Shown here in pieces: positions 57,093 to 64,000 of a stretch of DNA of 64,000 bases. The notes under the pieces are model-generated. The model was not told where the DNA came from, did not search any database, and worked only from the letters and a program-made list of their open reading frames with translations. A program made the position numbers and the translations under genes. Source of the DNA: a bacterium. Its GTDB lineage: Bacteria > Pseudomonadota > Gammaproteobacteria > Pseudomonadales > Moraxellaceae. Location of the stretch: the NCBI GenBank assembly GCA_029945725.1, contig JAQSDB010000008.1, positions 1 through 64,000 on the forward strand, in the 5' to 3' direction. The stretch's first letter is position 1. Every line of letters starts with the position of its first letter.

Positions 57093-57169
57093 CGGGGTGT
57101 AGCTCAGCTTGGTGGAGCGCTACGTTCGGGACGTAGAGGCCGGAGGTTCAAATCCTCTCACCCCGACCA
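57093..57169 (+). tRNA. tRNA-Pro (anticodon CGG)
   Basis: The 77-base cloverleaf is complete. Acceptor CGGGGTG pairs with CACCCCG. The D arm is GCTC...GAGC. The anticodon stem CTACG/CGTAG encloses TTCGGGA, so the anticodon is CGG. The T arm is GGAGG-TTCAAAT-CCTCT with one G-U pair. The CCA end is encoded. Confidence 0.97.
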
Positions 57170-57436
57170 GTTTTCTGATTTATTCCCCGCCCTTTCGTTC
57201 AGCCCCCATACGTACACCATCATGGCGACCCTCCCGCGGAGGGAAAGCGGCGCGGGTAACAGCCCTGTTGCCGGCGATTTCTTGCGGGATTTTTCCAGCA
57301 TCAAAAAATGGCTGCATCACATCCGCCATATCGATCGGATGACATCGCGCTCTGGTATCTGATCGGGCAACACGCCGAGCTGCACCGAAGACATTAAAAA
57401 ATAAAAAGGCCAGTTACGCTGCCGGAAACCACGAGA
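57170..57436. other. Intergenic stretch after tRNA-Pro without a gene
   Basis: I see no supported gene here. A hairpin CCCTCC-GC-GGAGGG (near 57230-57244) could help end or process the tRNA transcript, but it lacks a T run. Short open frames that start inside the tRNA or in this stretch have no ribosome site and no family features. The next clear element is the terminator at 57437. Confidence 0.5.
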
Positions 57437-57476
57437 TGAAATAAAAAAGGCCGCTGATGCGGCCTTTTTTATTTCA
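57437..57476. terminator. Bidirectional terminator of acs
   Basis: Perfect 18-base arms (57437-57454 and 57459-57476) with the core GGCCGC/GCGGCC and flanking A and T runs around a 4-base loop. It ends acs on the minus strand and can stop transcripts from the tRNA side. Confidence 0.93.
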
Positions 57477-57505
57477 CTGCTCATGCAGTCATTAACAGAT
57501 ACACG

Positions 57506-59479
57506 TCAGACTTTTTCCTGCAGCTGGTCAAGGATTGCCGGATTCTCCAGCGTGGATATGTCCTGTGTAATCGCTTCGCCCTTGGCAACAGCGCGCAACA
57601 ACCTTCGCATGATCTTGCCGGAACGGGTTTTGGGCAGATTGTCGCCAAAACGGATTTCCTCCGGCTTGGCAATGGCACCAATTTCGCTGGCTACCCACTC
57701 CCGCAGGTTGGCAATGATCTTCTTCGCCTCATCGCCCCTGGGGCGCGGCCCCTTGAGCACCACAAAAGCCACGATGGCTTCACCCTTGAGCGGATCCGGA
57801 CGCCCGACCACGGCGGCTTCCGCCACGAGCGGATTAGCCACCAGCGCCGACTCCACCTCCATGGTGCCAAGACGGTGGCCAGAGACATTCAGCACATCAT
57901 CGATGCGCCCCATGATCCAGAAATAACCGTTTTCATCACGATGCGCCGAATCACCGGCCAGATAATAACGGCCGTTGTATTCCTCGGGAAAATAGGATTT
58001 CACAAAGCGGTCAGGATCGCCCCAGAGGGTACGCACCAGTGAAGGAAAGGGACGCTTGATGACCAGAAATCCGCCACTGCCTTTTTCAACAGGAACACCG
58101 GCCTCATCAACAATGTCCGCCATGATGCCTGGCAGTGGCAGCGTGCAGGAGCCAGGCTTGGCCGGCACCGCACCCGGCAGGGGGGAAATCGTGTGCGAGC
58201 CGGTTTCTGTCTGCCACCAGGTATCCACAATGGGACAGCGACCGCCGCCAACCTTGTCGTGATACCACATCCAGGCTTCCGGATTGATGGGCTCTCCCAC
58301 CGAGCCCAGCAGACGCAGTGAAGACAAATCAAATTTTGCCGGCAGATCACCGCCCAGCTTGATCAGGGAACGGATAGCCGTCGGCGCCGTATAAAAAATG
58401 GTGACGCGGTGCCGCTCGATCATCTGCCAGAAACGACCGGCATCGGGATAGGTGGGGATGCCTTCAAAAATAACCTGCGTGGCGCCCATGGCAAGCGGGC
58501 CATATGCCACATAGGAGTGGCCGGTAATCCAGCCCACGTCAGCGGTACACCAGAAAATATCATCGGGCTTGTAATCAAACACCCAGCGCATTGATGTCAC
58601 TGCGCCCAAAAGATAACCCGCGCTGGAGTGTTGCACGCCCTTGGGTTTGCCGGTGGAACCCGAGGTGTAGAGAATGAAAAGCGGATCTTCCGCATTCACC
58701 CAGGTCGGTTCGCAATAATCAGGCTTGTCTTCCACCAGATCGTGCCACCACAGGTCACGCCCCTTGTGCCACTGCACCGGAGCATCATGTTCATCGGCGC
58801 GCCGATAAACGATAACGCGCTCCATCGTCTCGCAACCCCCCAGCGCAATCGCATCATCCGTCGTCGTCTTGAGCGGTACGACCTTGCCACCACGAATGCC
58901 GGCATTGGCGGTAATCACCATTTTTGCCTGAGCGTCGATAATGCGTTCATTCAGGCTTTTTGCCGAAAACCCGCCAAAAACCACCGAATGAATGGCGCCG
59001 ATACGCGCACAGGCCTGCATGGCTACAACAGCCTCTATGCTCATCGGCATATAAATGATCACACGATCGCCACGCGTCACACCCAGCGACTTGAGACCAT
59101 TGGCAAACTGGCCGACCAGGCGTGAAAGTTCGGCATAGGTAACGCGCCGTACCGTGCCGTTATCCGATTCAAAAATAAGCGCAATCTTGTTGGCCAGAAG
59201 CGGCAAATGACGATCAATGCAGTTGAAGGAAACATTGAGTTCACCATCATGGAACCAGCGATAGAACGGGGCATTACTCTCATCAAGCACCTGGGTAAAC
59301 GGCGTCTGCCAGCTCAGGTTCTCCCGGGCCAGCCGCGCCCAGAAACCCTCGTAATCACTTTCGGCCTGCTCGCAGAGTGCGTTGTAGGCCTCCATGCCAG
59401 GAACATTGGCTTTTTGGCGGAAGTCATCAGACGGGGGAAAAACCCGGCTTTCAATCAGAATGGAATCAATGTTGCTCAT
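57506..59479 (-). CDS. acs: Acetyl-CoA synthetase
   Basis: Acs activates acetate to acetyl-CoA through acetyl-AMP. The 657-residue product has the AMP-binding signature [23 protein letters not shown], and the C-terminal catalytic and acetylation-target lysine K622 in [20 protein letters not shown] stands before the ATG. It follows actP after 81 bp that hold a strong hairpin. A full acetate uptake and activation group. Confidence 0.97.
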   Translation of the reverse strand: MSNIDSILIESRVFPPSDDFRQKANVPGMEAYNALCEQAESDYEGFWARLARENLSWQTPFTQVLDESNAPFYRWFHDGELNVSFNCIDRHLPLLANKIALIFESDNGTVRRVTYAELSRLVGQFANGLKSLGVTRGDRVIIYMPMSIEAVVAMQACARIGAIHSVVFGGFSAKSLNERIIDAQAKMVITANAGIRGGKVVPLKTTTDDAIALGGCETMERVIVYRRADEHDAPVQWHKGRDLWWHDLVEDKPDYCEPTWVNAEDPLFILYTSGSTGKPKGVQHSSAGYLLGAVTSMRWVFDYKPDDIFWCTADVGWITGHSYVAYGPLAMGATQVIFEGIPTYPDAGRFWQMIERHRVTIFYTAPTAIRSLIKLGGDLPAKFDLSSLRLLGSVGEPINPEAWMWYHDKVGGGRCPIVDTWWQTETGSHTISPLPGAVPAKPGSCTLPLPGIMADIVDEAGVPVEKGSGGFLVIKRPFPSLVRTLWGDPDRFVKSYFPEEYNGRYYLAGDSAHRDENGYFWIMGRIDDVLNVSGHRLGTMEVESALVANPLVAEAAVVGRPDPLKGEAIVAFVVLKGPRPRGDEAKKIIANLREWVASEIGAIAKPEEIRFGDNLPKTRSGKIMRRLLRAVAKGEAITQDISTLENPAILDQLQEKV

Positions 59480-59516
59480 GCCTGTCCTCTCCTTCGAATA
59501 CTTTTTTCGTGCTTTT

Positions 59517-59543
59517 CATGCACCGGCATCGCGCCGGTGCATG
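59517..59543 (-). other. Perfect hairpin in the actP-acs gap
   Basis: CATGCACCGGC (59517-59527) and GCCGGTGCATG (59533-59543) form an 11-bp stem with a 5-base loop in the acs leader. On the minus strand it is followed by AAAAGCACG, not T, so it is not a terminator. It may block decay or set the ratio of the two products. Confidence 0.6.
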
Positions 59544-59560
59544 TGTTTCATTATGACGGA

Positions 59561-61453
59561 TCAATGCTTTTGTGCTTTTTCTGCACCTATCCCGGTATTC
59601 TGACGCACATAAAGTTCATCCCACATATCATCGGCACGCTTGTCGCGACGCCACAGCAAGGAGCCCAGAATGACGGCAAGAAAGCCCAGTGGAATGGAAA
59701 TGATGCCGGGATTCTTGAGTGCAATAAGCGGCTTCTCCAGACCCACCAGTGAGGTGGTTTTGCCCGCATATTTCTGCAAATCGTCCTCCGCCTTTTTCAC
59801 GTCTTTTTCCAGGCGTCCCAGTATCAGCTCGGCGCTGTGCCGCGCGGCAGGCTCCGCCTGCTGTACGCCGGCCTGCAGGACCAGACGCTTGGCCGGCGCT
59901 GCTGCCAGCGTTTTTTCCGCATCAGCGCGAACCTTCACCGGGTACGTCATGTTGGGCGACACCAGCACCAGCCCGATTGCCGTCACCGTCCCCACCACCA
60001 TGCCGGCGATAATGCCGCCGGTATTGCAGCGACGCCAGTACAGCGTCAGCACAATGCAGGGTAAATTGGCGCTGGCCGCAACCGCAAAGGCAAGGCCGAC
60101 CAGATGCGCCACATTCTGCCCCTTGGCGGCAATGCCGATGACAATGGCGAGCGCCCCCACCACCACCGTGGCAACACGCGCTGCCCGGATCTGCTCCTGC
60201 GGCGTGACATGATCGTCACGAATCACACCCACGTAAATGTCATGGGCCATGGCACTGGCCGCTGCCAGTACCAGGCCCGCCACCACGGCCACGATGGTGG
60301 CGAACGCCACCGCCGCCACAAAGGCCAGAAAAAGATTACCCAGAATGGAATCTGCACCACCGCCCAGATACTGCGCCAGCAGTGGCGCTGCCATATTGCC
60401 GCCTTTGTCGATACCGGCAATATTCGGCGCGCCCACTTTAATGGCAGAGCCCATGCCGAGGAAAATGGTCAGCACATAAAAACCACCGATGATGCTCATG
60501 GCCCAGATCACGGATTTACGGGCAGCCTGTGCCGTCGGCACCGTGAAAAAACGCATCAGGATATGCGGCAAACCAGCCGTACCCAGCACCAGCGCCAGCC
60601 CCAGAGAAATCTGGTCAAGCGGATCCTTCAGATACAGGCCAGGCTCCAGAAAGCGTTGACCAAGCTCCGCCGCCGACATCGTCGACGCCGGATCACCCAG
60701 CAACTTGGCCACTTGCCCCTGCACTTTTGGATCAGCCACTACCGCACCCAGAAAGCCCGGCAGTGAAAATCCGTACGGCGCCCACACCAGAAACACCAGC
60801 ACCACCGACGCCATGACCAGCAGGATGGCCTTGATGATCTGCACCCACGTGGTGGCCACCATGCCGCCAAACAGCACGTAGGCCAGCATCAGGATACCCA
60901 CCACGACCACTGACACTTCATAATCAATACCGATCAGCGTCTTCACCAGCACGCCACCACCCACCATCTGGGCCGTGAGGTAAATCGTGGAAACCGTGAT
61001 GACCGACAGCGCACCGGCCACTCGCGTTTTTTTCGGATCATTTCGAAAGGCAAGAATATCGGACAGCGTGTATTTCCCGATATTCCGGCACGGCTCGGCA
61101 ATCACCAGCAAAACGGTGATATAGGCCATGAGAAAGCCTACGGAATACATGAATCCGTCATAGCCATAGAGCGAAATCAATCCGGCTATGCCAAGAAAAG
61201 AGGCTGCCGAGAGGTAATCGCCGGCAATCGCCCAGCCATTCTGCAAGCCGGAAATACCACCGCCAGCCGTATAGAAATCGGCGGCAGAGTGCACGCGCTT
61301 GGCCGCCAGAAACGTGACAAACATGGTCAAGGCAATGATTGAGCCGAACACCAGAAAAGTCAGGAAGCGGTACTGCGGCGCAACGGCCCCCTCATCCGCA
61401 GCCAGTGTTAATCCCGGCATCAGCGCCAGCAAAACCGTAAGGAGCTTATTCAT
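59561..61453 (-). CDS. actP: Acetate permease ActP (sodium:solute symporter)
   Basis: ActP takes up acetate and similar short acids with cations. The 630-residue product has an N-terminal signal-like segment and about 13 membrane segments with the family patterns GDYLSAASFLGIAGLI and GTAGLPHILMRFFTVP. It is about 80 residues longer than E. coli ActP, through extra soluble stretches near 238-275 and a charged helical one at about 505-570. I start at ATG 61453 with GGGAGGA upstream; it lies 8 bases inside the DUF485 gene. Confidence 0.93.
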   Translation of the reverse strand: MNKLLTVLLALMPGLTLAADEGAVAPQYRFLTFLVFGSIIALTMFVTFLAAKRVHSAADFYTAGGGISGLQNGWAIAGDYLSAASFLGIAGLISLYGYDGFMYSVGFLMAYITVLLVIAEPCRNIGKYTLSDILAFRNDPKKTRVAGALSVITVSTIYLTAQMVGGGVLVKTLIGIDYEVSVVVVGILMLAYVLFGGMVATTWVQIIKAILLVMASVVLVFLVWAPYGFSLPGFLGAVVADPKVQGQVAKLLGDPASTMSAAELGQRFLEPGLYLKDPLDQISLGLALVLGTAGLPHILMRFFTVPTAQAARKSVIWAMSIIGGFYVLTIFLGMGSAIKVGAPNIAGIDKGGNMAAPLLAQYLGGGADSILGNLFLAFVAAVAFATIVAVVAGLVLAAASAMAHDIYVGVIRDDHVTPQEQIRAARVATVVVGALAIVIGIAAKGQNVAHLVGLAFAVAASANLPCIVLTLYWRRCNTGGIIAGMVVGTVTAIGLVLVSPNMTYPVKVRADAEKTLAAAPAKRLVLQAGVQQAEPAARHSAELILGRLEKDVKKAEDDLQKYAGKTTSLVGLEKPLIALKNPGIISIPLGFLAVILGSLLWRRDKRADDMWDELYVRQNTGIGAEKAQKH

Positions 61454-61784
61454 GATGTCCTCCCCGCTGCGCAAGCTCATGATCGGCAACGATCTCGGCG
61501 GCGAGCACATCGAACACCTGATTGGCACGGCGCGAATAAATCACCGCCACACCCCACGCCACGACAAACTCCGACAAGGCAAACACCAGACCGAAATTCA
61601 GCGGCCCCCATACCTTCTTGCTGAATAACCCTGGCGTGTAAGCGGCACCCAATGGCAACAGGAGATAATAAAAAACGGAGAATGCCATGAGGCTCCAGAG
61701 GAACCGGCTTTTGCGTCGATGCAGGTTTTGAAAACGCGGATCGGCTTCAATAGCCGTCCAGTCGATGTGGGGGGACTGACTCAT
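61446..61784 (-). CDS. yjcH: DUF485 membrane protein (YjcH type)
   Basis: The 112-residue protein with two membrane segments has the DUF485 start LHRRKSRFLWSLMAFSVFYYLLLP. YjcH is regularly encoded just before ActP and is thought to help it; a direct role is not shown. Its end overlaps the actP start, so the two are coupled. First gene of yjcH-actP-acs. Confidence 0.9.
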   Translation of the reverse strand: MSQSPHIDWTAIEADPRFQNLHRRKSRFLWSLMAFSVFYYLLLPLGAAYTPGLFSKKVWGPLNFGLVFALSEFVVAWGVAVIYSRRANQVFDVLAAEIVADHELAQRGGHHE

Positions 61785-61902
61785 GACGCACTCCTGGTGC
61801 TGTTGTGATTATTGTTGCGATGCCCGAAAGTCCGTCAGGCCGCTTGTTATTGGTATGGGCCGAGACTAGTCAGAGCGCAAATGCTGCCGCCAATCGTTTT
61901 TT

Positions 61903-61922
61903 CTGATGCGGAAAATAATCAG
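61903..61922. promoter_or_regulatory. Palindromic candidate operator between yjcH and the LysR gene
   Basis: CTGAT-N10-ATCAG lies in the 223 bp between the divergent genes. LysR-type regulators often bind such a dyad. A TATACT box (61937-61942) downstream may be the -10 of the regulator gene, so binding here could control both directions. Confidence 0.4.
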
Positions 61923-62007
61923 GGCTGATGCCGGCCTATACTTTGTGCGGTGAGACAAGCACTTAAGGGCGATTGTCCGACCAAAAAATCCATTCAGGGA
62001 CAGCACA

Positions 62008-62883
62008 ATGGAGCTGTATCAATTACGCACTTTTGTAACCGTGGCCGAACATGGCAACCTGACCCAGGCTGCAGAAGTTCTGCATCTGAGCCAGCCTGCG
62101 GTCACGGCCCAGATCAAGGCACTAGAAGAAGAATTCGGACTGGCGCTGTTTGAGCGCATTGCCGTCGGTGTTTCCCTGACCCGTGCTGGCGGTGAACTGA
62201 TTGAAGAGGCCCGCAGCCTGCTGAACGGGGCGCGGCAGCTGCGCGAGATGGCACAACGGCTGGCAGGGGAAACACGCTCACGCCTGCGCATCGGCATCCT
62301 GCTCACGCCCGGTCTGCTGCGTCTGGGCCCACTGTGCCAGACCCTGCATGAACACCACCCGCTGCTGGACCTGCAGCTACGCCCCGGGCTTTCCGGTGAC
62401 ATTCTCAATCTGGTACGCAAAAAGGAGCTGGATGCCGGCTTCTTCATCGGGCGCCATCCCTATAGCAATGTCACCGGTTGGCCGCTGGCCAAGCTGCATT
62501 ACCGGGTCATCGCGCCCCCCTCGTGGCAAGAAAAAATCATCAAGGGCGATGTGAAATGCCTCGGGCGCCTGCCCTGGATAGGTACCCTGCCTTTTTCCGC
62601 GCAGCATGCGCTGCAGCAGGAATTCTGGCGCAAACACAATCTGCGGCCAAAATCCGTACTGGAAGCAGGACAGGAAGAGGATTTTCTCGAGCTGGTCAGT
62701 GCAGGCCTTGGCCTCGCCCTGGCGCGGGAGTCGACAGCCTGCGCCATGGCGGCTGCCGGAAAAGTGCTGGTAGTGGAAGATGCCGTGCTGGAAACGGAAC
62801 TCAGCCTGATCACGGCCAGTGAAAGTGCCGACAGCCGGCTTATCCAGGAACTGCATGCGGCCGTCATCGCCGCCTGGCAATGA
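62008..62883 (+). CDS. LysR-family transcription regulator
   Basis: The 291-residue protein has an N-terminal winged HTH (LRTFVTVAEHGNLTQAAEVLHLSQPAVTAQIKALEEEFG, quoted in part: residues 6-44) and a LysR substrate domain. It is divergent from yjcH-actP-acs, a layout in which LysR proteins usually control the neighbour. The ligand is unknown; acetate or a related acid is a guess from place alone. GGGACAG precedes the ATG. Confidence 0.9.
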   Translation: MELYQLRTFVTVAEHGNLTQAAEVLHLSQPAVTAQIKALEEEFGLALFERIAVGVSLTRAGGELIEEARSLLNGARQLREMAQRLAGETRSRLRIGILLTPGLLRLGPLCQTLHEHHPLLDLQLRPGLSGDILNLVRKKELDAGFFIGRHPYSNVTGWPLAKLHYRVIAPPSWQEKIIKGDVKCLGRLPWIGTLPFSAQHALQQEFWRKHNLRPKSVLEAGQEEDFLELVSAGLGLALARESTACAMAAAGKVLVVEDAVLETELSLITASESADSRLIQELHAAVIAAWQ

Positions 62884-62945
62884 GTCCGGCCCTGCACGGG
62901 GGGGCTCCATGTCTCCCGGCCAACACCAGCGCCAACGCGAGTGAC

Positions 62946-63257
62946 TCAGGACTCTATGGCGTAATGCCCGCGCCAGTATTCAAAACCACCATCCAGGCTG
63001 TAGACCTCGGCAAATCCCTGTTCCGCCAGCCAGGCGGCAGCACTCTGACTGGAGTTGCCGTGGTAGCAATACACCAGCACCGGCACTGACTTTTCAACGC
63101 TCGCGACAAACGCCTGCACCGACTGGTTATCAAGATGCCGAGCGCCGCGAATGCGGGCAGCGGCATAAGAGCGCTCATCACGCACATCCAGCAGGACCGG
63201 AGTGCGCGCCGCAATCAACGCTGCTGCCGCCTCGGGCGTAATGCGCTTCCAGCTCAC
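62946..63257 (-). CDS. glpE: GlpE-like rhodanese (thiosulfate sulfurtransferase)
   Basis: The 103-residue single rhodanese domain has the active loop C64-Y-H-G-N-S-S, close to GlpE, and the [10 protein letters not shown] motif. It moves sulfur from thiosulfate to cyanide or thioredoxin in the known cases. The start is GTG, overlapping the helicase stop as GTGA, so it is coupled to that gene. No glp gene is seen here. Confidence 0.88.
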   Translation of the reverse strand: MSWKRITPEAAAALIAARTPVLLDVRDERSYAAARIRGARHLDNQSVQAFVASVEKSVPVLVYCYHGNSSQSAAAWLAEQGFAEVYSLDGGFEYWRGHYAIES

Positions 63258-64000
63258 GAACGACGCCCGCCCTTCTCGGCCGGAATCGGTATCAGCAACT
63301 CCTCGGGCGGGTAGAGGCTTGGCAGCTTGCGGCCAATGGCCTCCTCGATCTGCGGAATCATGAAGGCATCATCCTCACAGGCAAAACTCACACTGGTGCC
63401 GCTGGCACCGGCGCGACCGGTGCGGCCGATGCGGTGGACATAGTCATCCGACTGTTCAGGCAACGTGAAATTCACCACATGGCTGACGCCATCCACATGA
63501 ATGCCACGGCCTGCCACATCGGTAGCCACCAGTACCTTGATCTTGCCACCCCGAAAATTTTCCAGCGTTTTTACACGCTTGTCCTGCGGCACGTCACCCG
63601 ACAGCAGGGCACAGGAAATATTGTGCGCCTGCAGCATCTCGGTCAGCTTGCGCGTCTGGTCACGGCGATTGGCAAACACCATCACACGATCCAGGTTCTG
63701 CTGCACGATCAGGTTGTAGAGCAGGGTGTATTTGTCTTTCTTGGTGGTGATGTATACCAGCTGCTCGACGTTGTCGGTGGTAACAGTGTCCGGCTCAATC
63801 TCGACTTTCACCGCACTCTGGGTCCACTGCTCGGAGAGATTAATGACATCGCTGGTAAACGTGGCCGAGAACAGCAGCGTCTGCCGGCTGCTCTTGGGCG
63901 GCGTCAAGCGCACGATACGCTTCACATCCGGAATAAAACCCATGTCCAGCATGCGATCGGCTTCATCGATAACCAGGATTTCCACACGATCCAGGTAAAT
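63254..64000 (-). CDS. rhlB: DEAD-box RNA helicase RhlB (N-terminal part outside the window)
   Basis: The last 248 or so residues are present: motif II DEAD in [16 protein letters not shown], motif III SAT in LLFSATF, and motifs IV-VI up to [13 protein letters not shown]. The ATP-binding Q motif and Walker A lie past base 64000. The C-terminal part is short and basic, ending AEKGGRRS, as in RhlB, the degradosome helicase, though RhlE is not fully excluded. It is followed by the rhodanese with a 4-base overlap. Confidence 0.88.
   Translation of the reverse strand: MYLDRVEILVIDEADRMLDMGFIPDVKRIVRLTPPKSSRQTLLFSATFTSDVINLSEQWTQSAVKVEIEPDTVTTDNVEQLVYITTKKDKYTLLYNLIVQQNLDRVMVFANRRDQTRKLTEMLQAHNISCALLSGDVPQDKRVKTLENFRGGKIKVLVATDVAGRGIHVDGVSHVVNFTLPEQSDDYVHRIGRTGRAGASGTSVSFACEDDAFMIPQIEEAIGRKLPSLYPPEELLIPIPAEKGGRRS

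Noticed and set aside
57109-57342. 77-codon frame beginning inside tRNA-Pro
   Set aside because: The start is in the tRNA D arm and the later part has no coding signs.

Overview
This window looks like chromosomal core DNA of a gammaproteobacterium of the order Pseudomonadales. The signs are moderate-to-high GC, dense co-directional operons, and gene order that (from memory) follows Pseudomonas and Acinetobacter: rrn / msrQ-msrP / pssA / ilvC-ilvH-ilvI, and clpB / pgeF / rluD / bamD / pilS-pilR / thiO / minor pilins / ispH-fkpB-lspA-ileS-ribF-murJ / rpsT / proB / obgE-rpmA-rplU / ispB. A Moraxellaceae-like or neighbouring lineage is plausible, but genus cannot be settled by eye. I see no transposase, integrase, phage or CRISPR, and essentially every gene is intact.

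Left edge (1-264): three strong sigma70 promoters on the minus strand, repeated at an exact 101 bp period. Each has a TTGACA-like -35, a 16 bp spacer, a TAGAAT/TATAAT -10 and a GCGCC discriminator. They fire out of the window and look like the P1-P2-P3 array of an rRNA operon whose genes lie just beyond base 1. Next (265-6175, minus) come the MsrPQ methionine-sulfoxide repair pair, phosphatidylserine synthase, and ilvI-ilvH-ilvC for branched-chain amino acids.

6248-15496: a 300 bp gene-poor stretch, a DUF4124 secreted protein, a membrane-bound caspase-like (C13) peptidase, an OsmC protein, clpB with a sigma32 promoter, a 93-residue unknown protein with an Anr/FNR-type class II promoter, an HDOD protein, pgeF, and a saccharopine-dehydrogenase-like oxidoreductase. 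15586-23603: pbpC and a very large alpha-2-macroglobulin (yfhM) in one unit, the bacterial 'complement-like' pair. 23726-29644: rluD and bamD divergent, a two-domain reductase resembling the Marinobacter fatty-alcohol-forming reductase, and NAD synthetase.

29785-42521: the type IV pilus block, with the PilS-PilR two-component system, thiO, and minor pilins plus the tip adhesin PilY1. The pilin order is rearranged: pilE lies alone on the plus strand, a FimT-like gene lies after pilY1, and PilY1 carries an inserted pair of similar beta domains. 42782-57169: housekeeping operons (ispH-fkpB-lspA-ileS-ribF-murJ, rsuA, rpsT, an EamA exporter, proB, obgE, rpmA-rplU, ispB, tRNA-Pro). 57506-62883: acetate use (acs, actP, yjcH-like) with a divergent LysR regulator. 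Right edge: a rhodanese and an RhlB-type DEAD-box helicase cut off by the window end.
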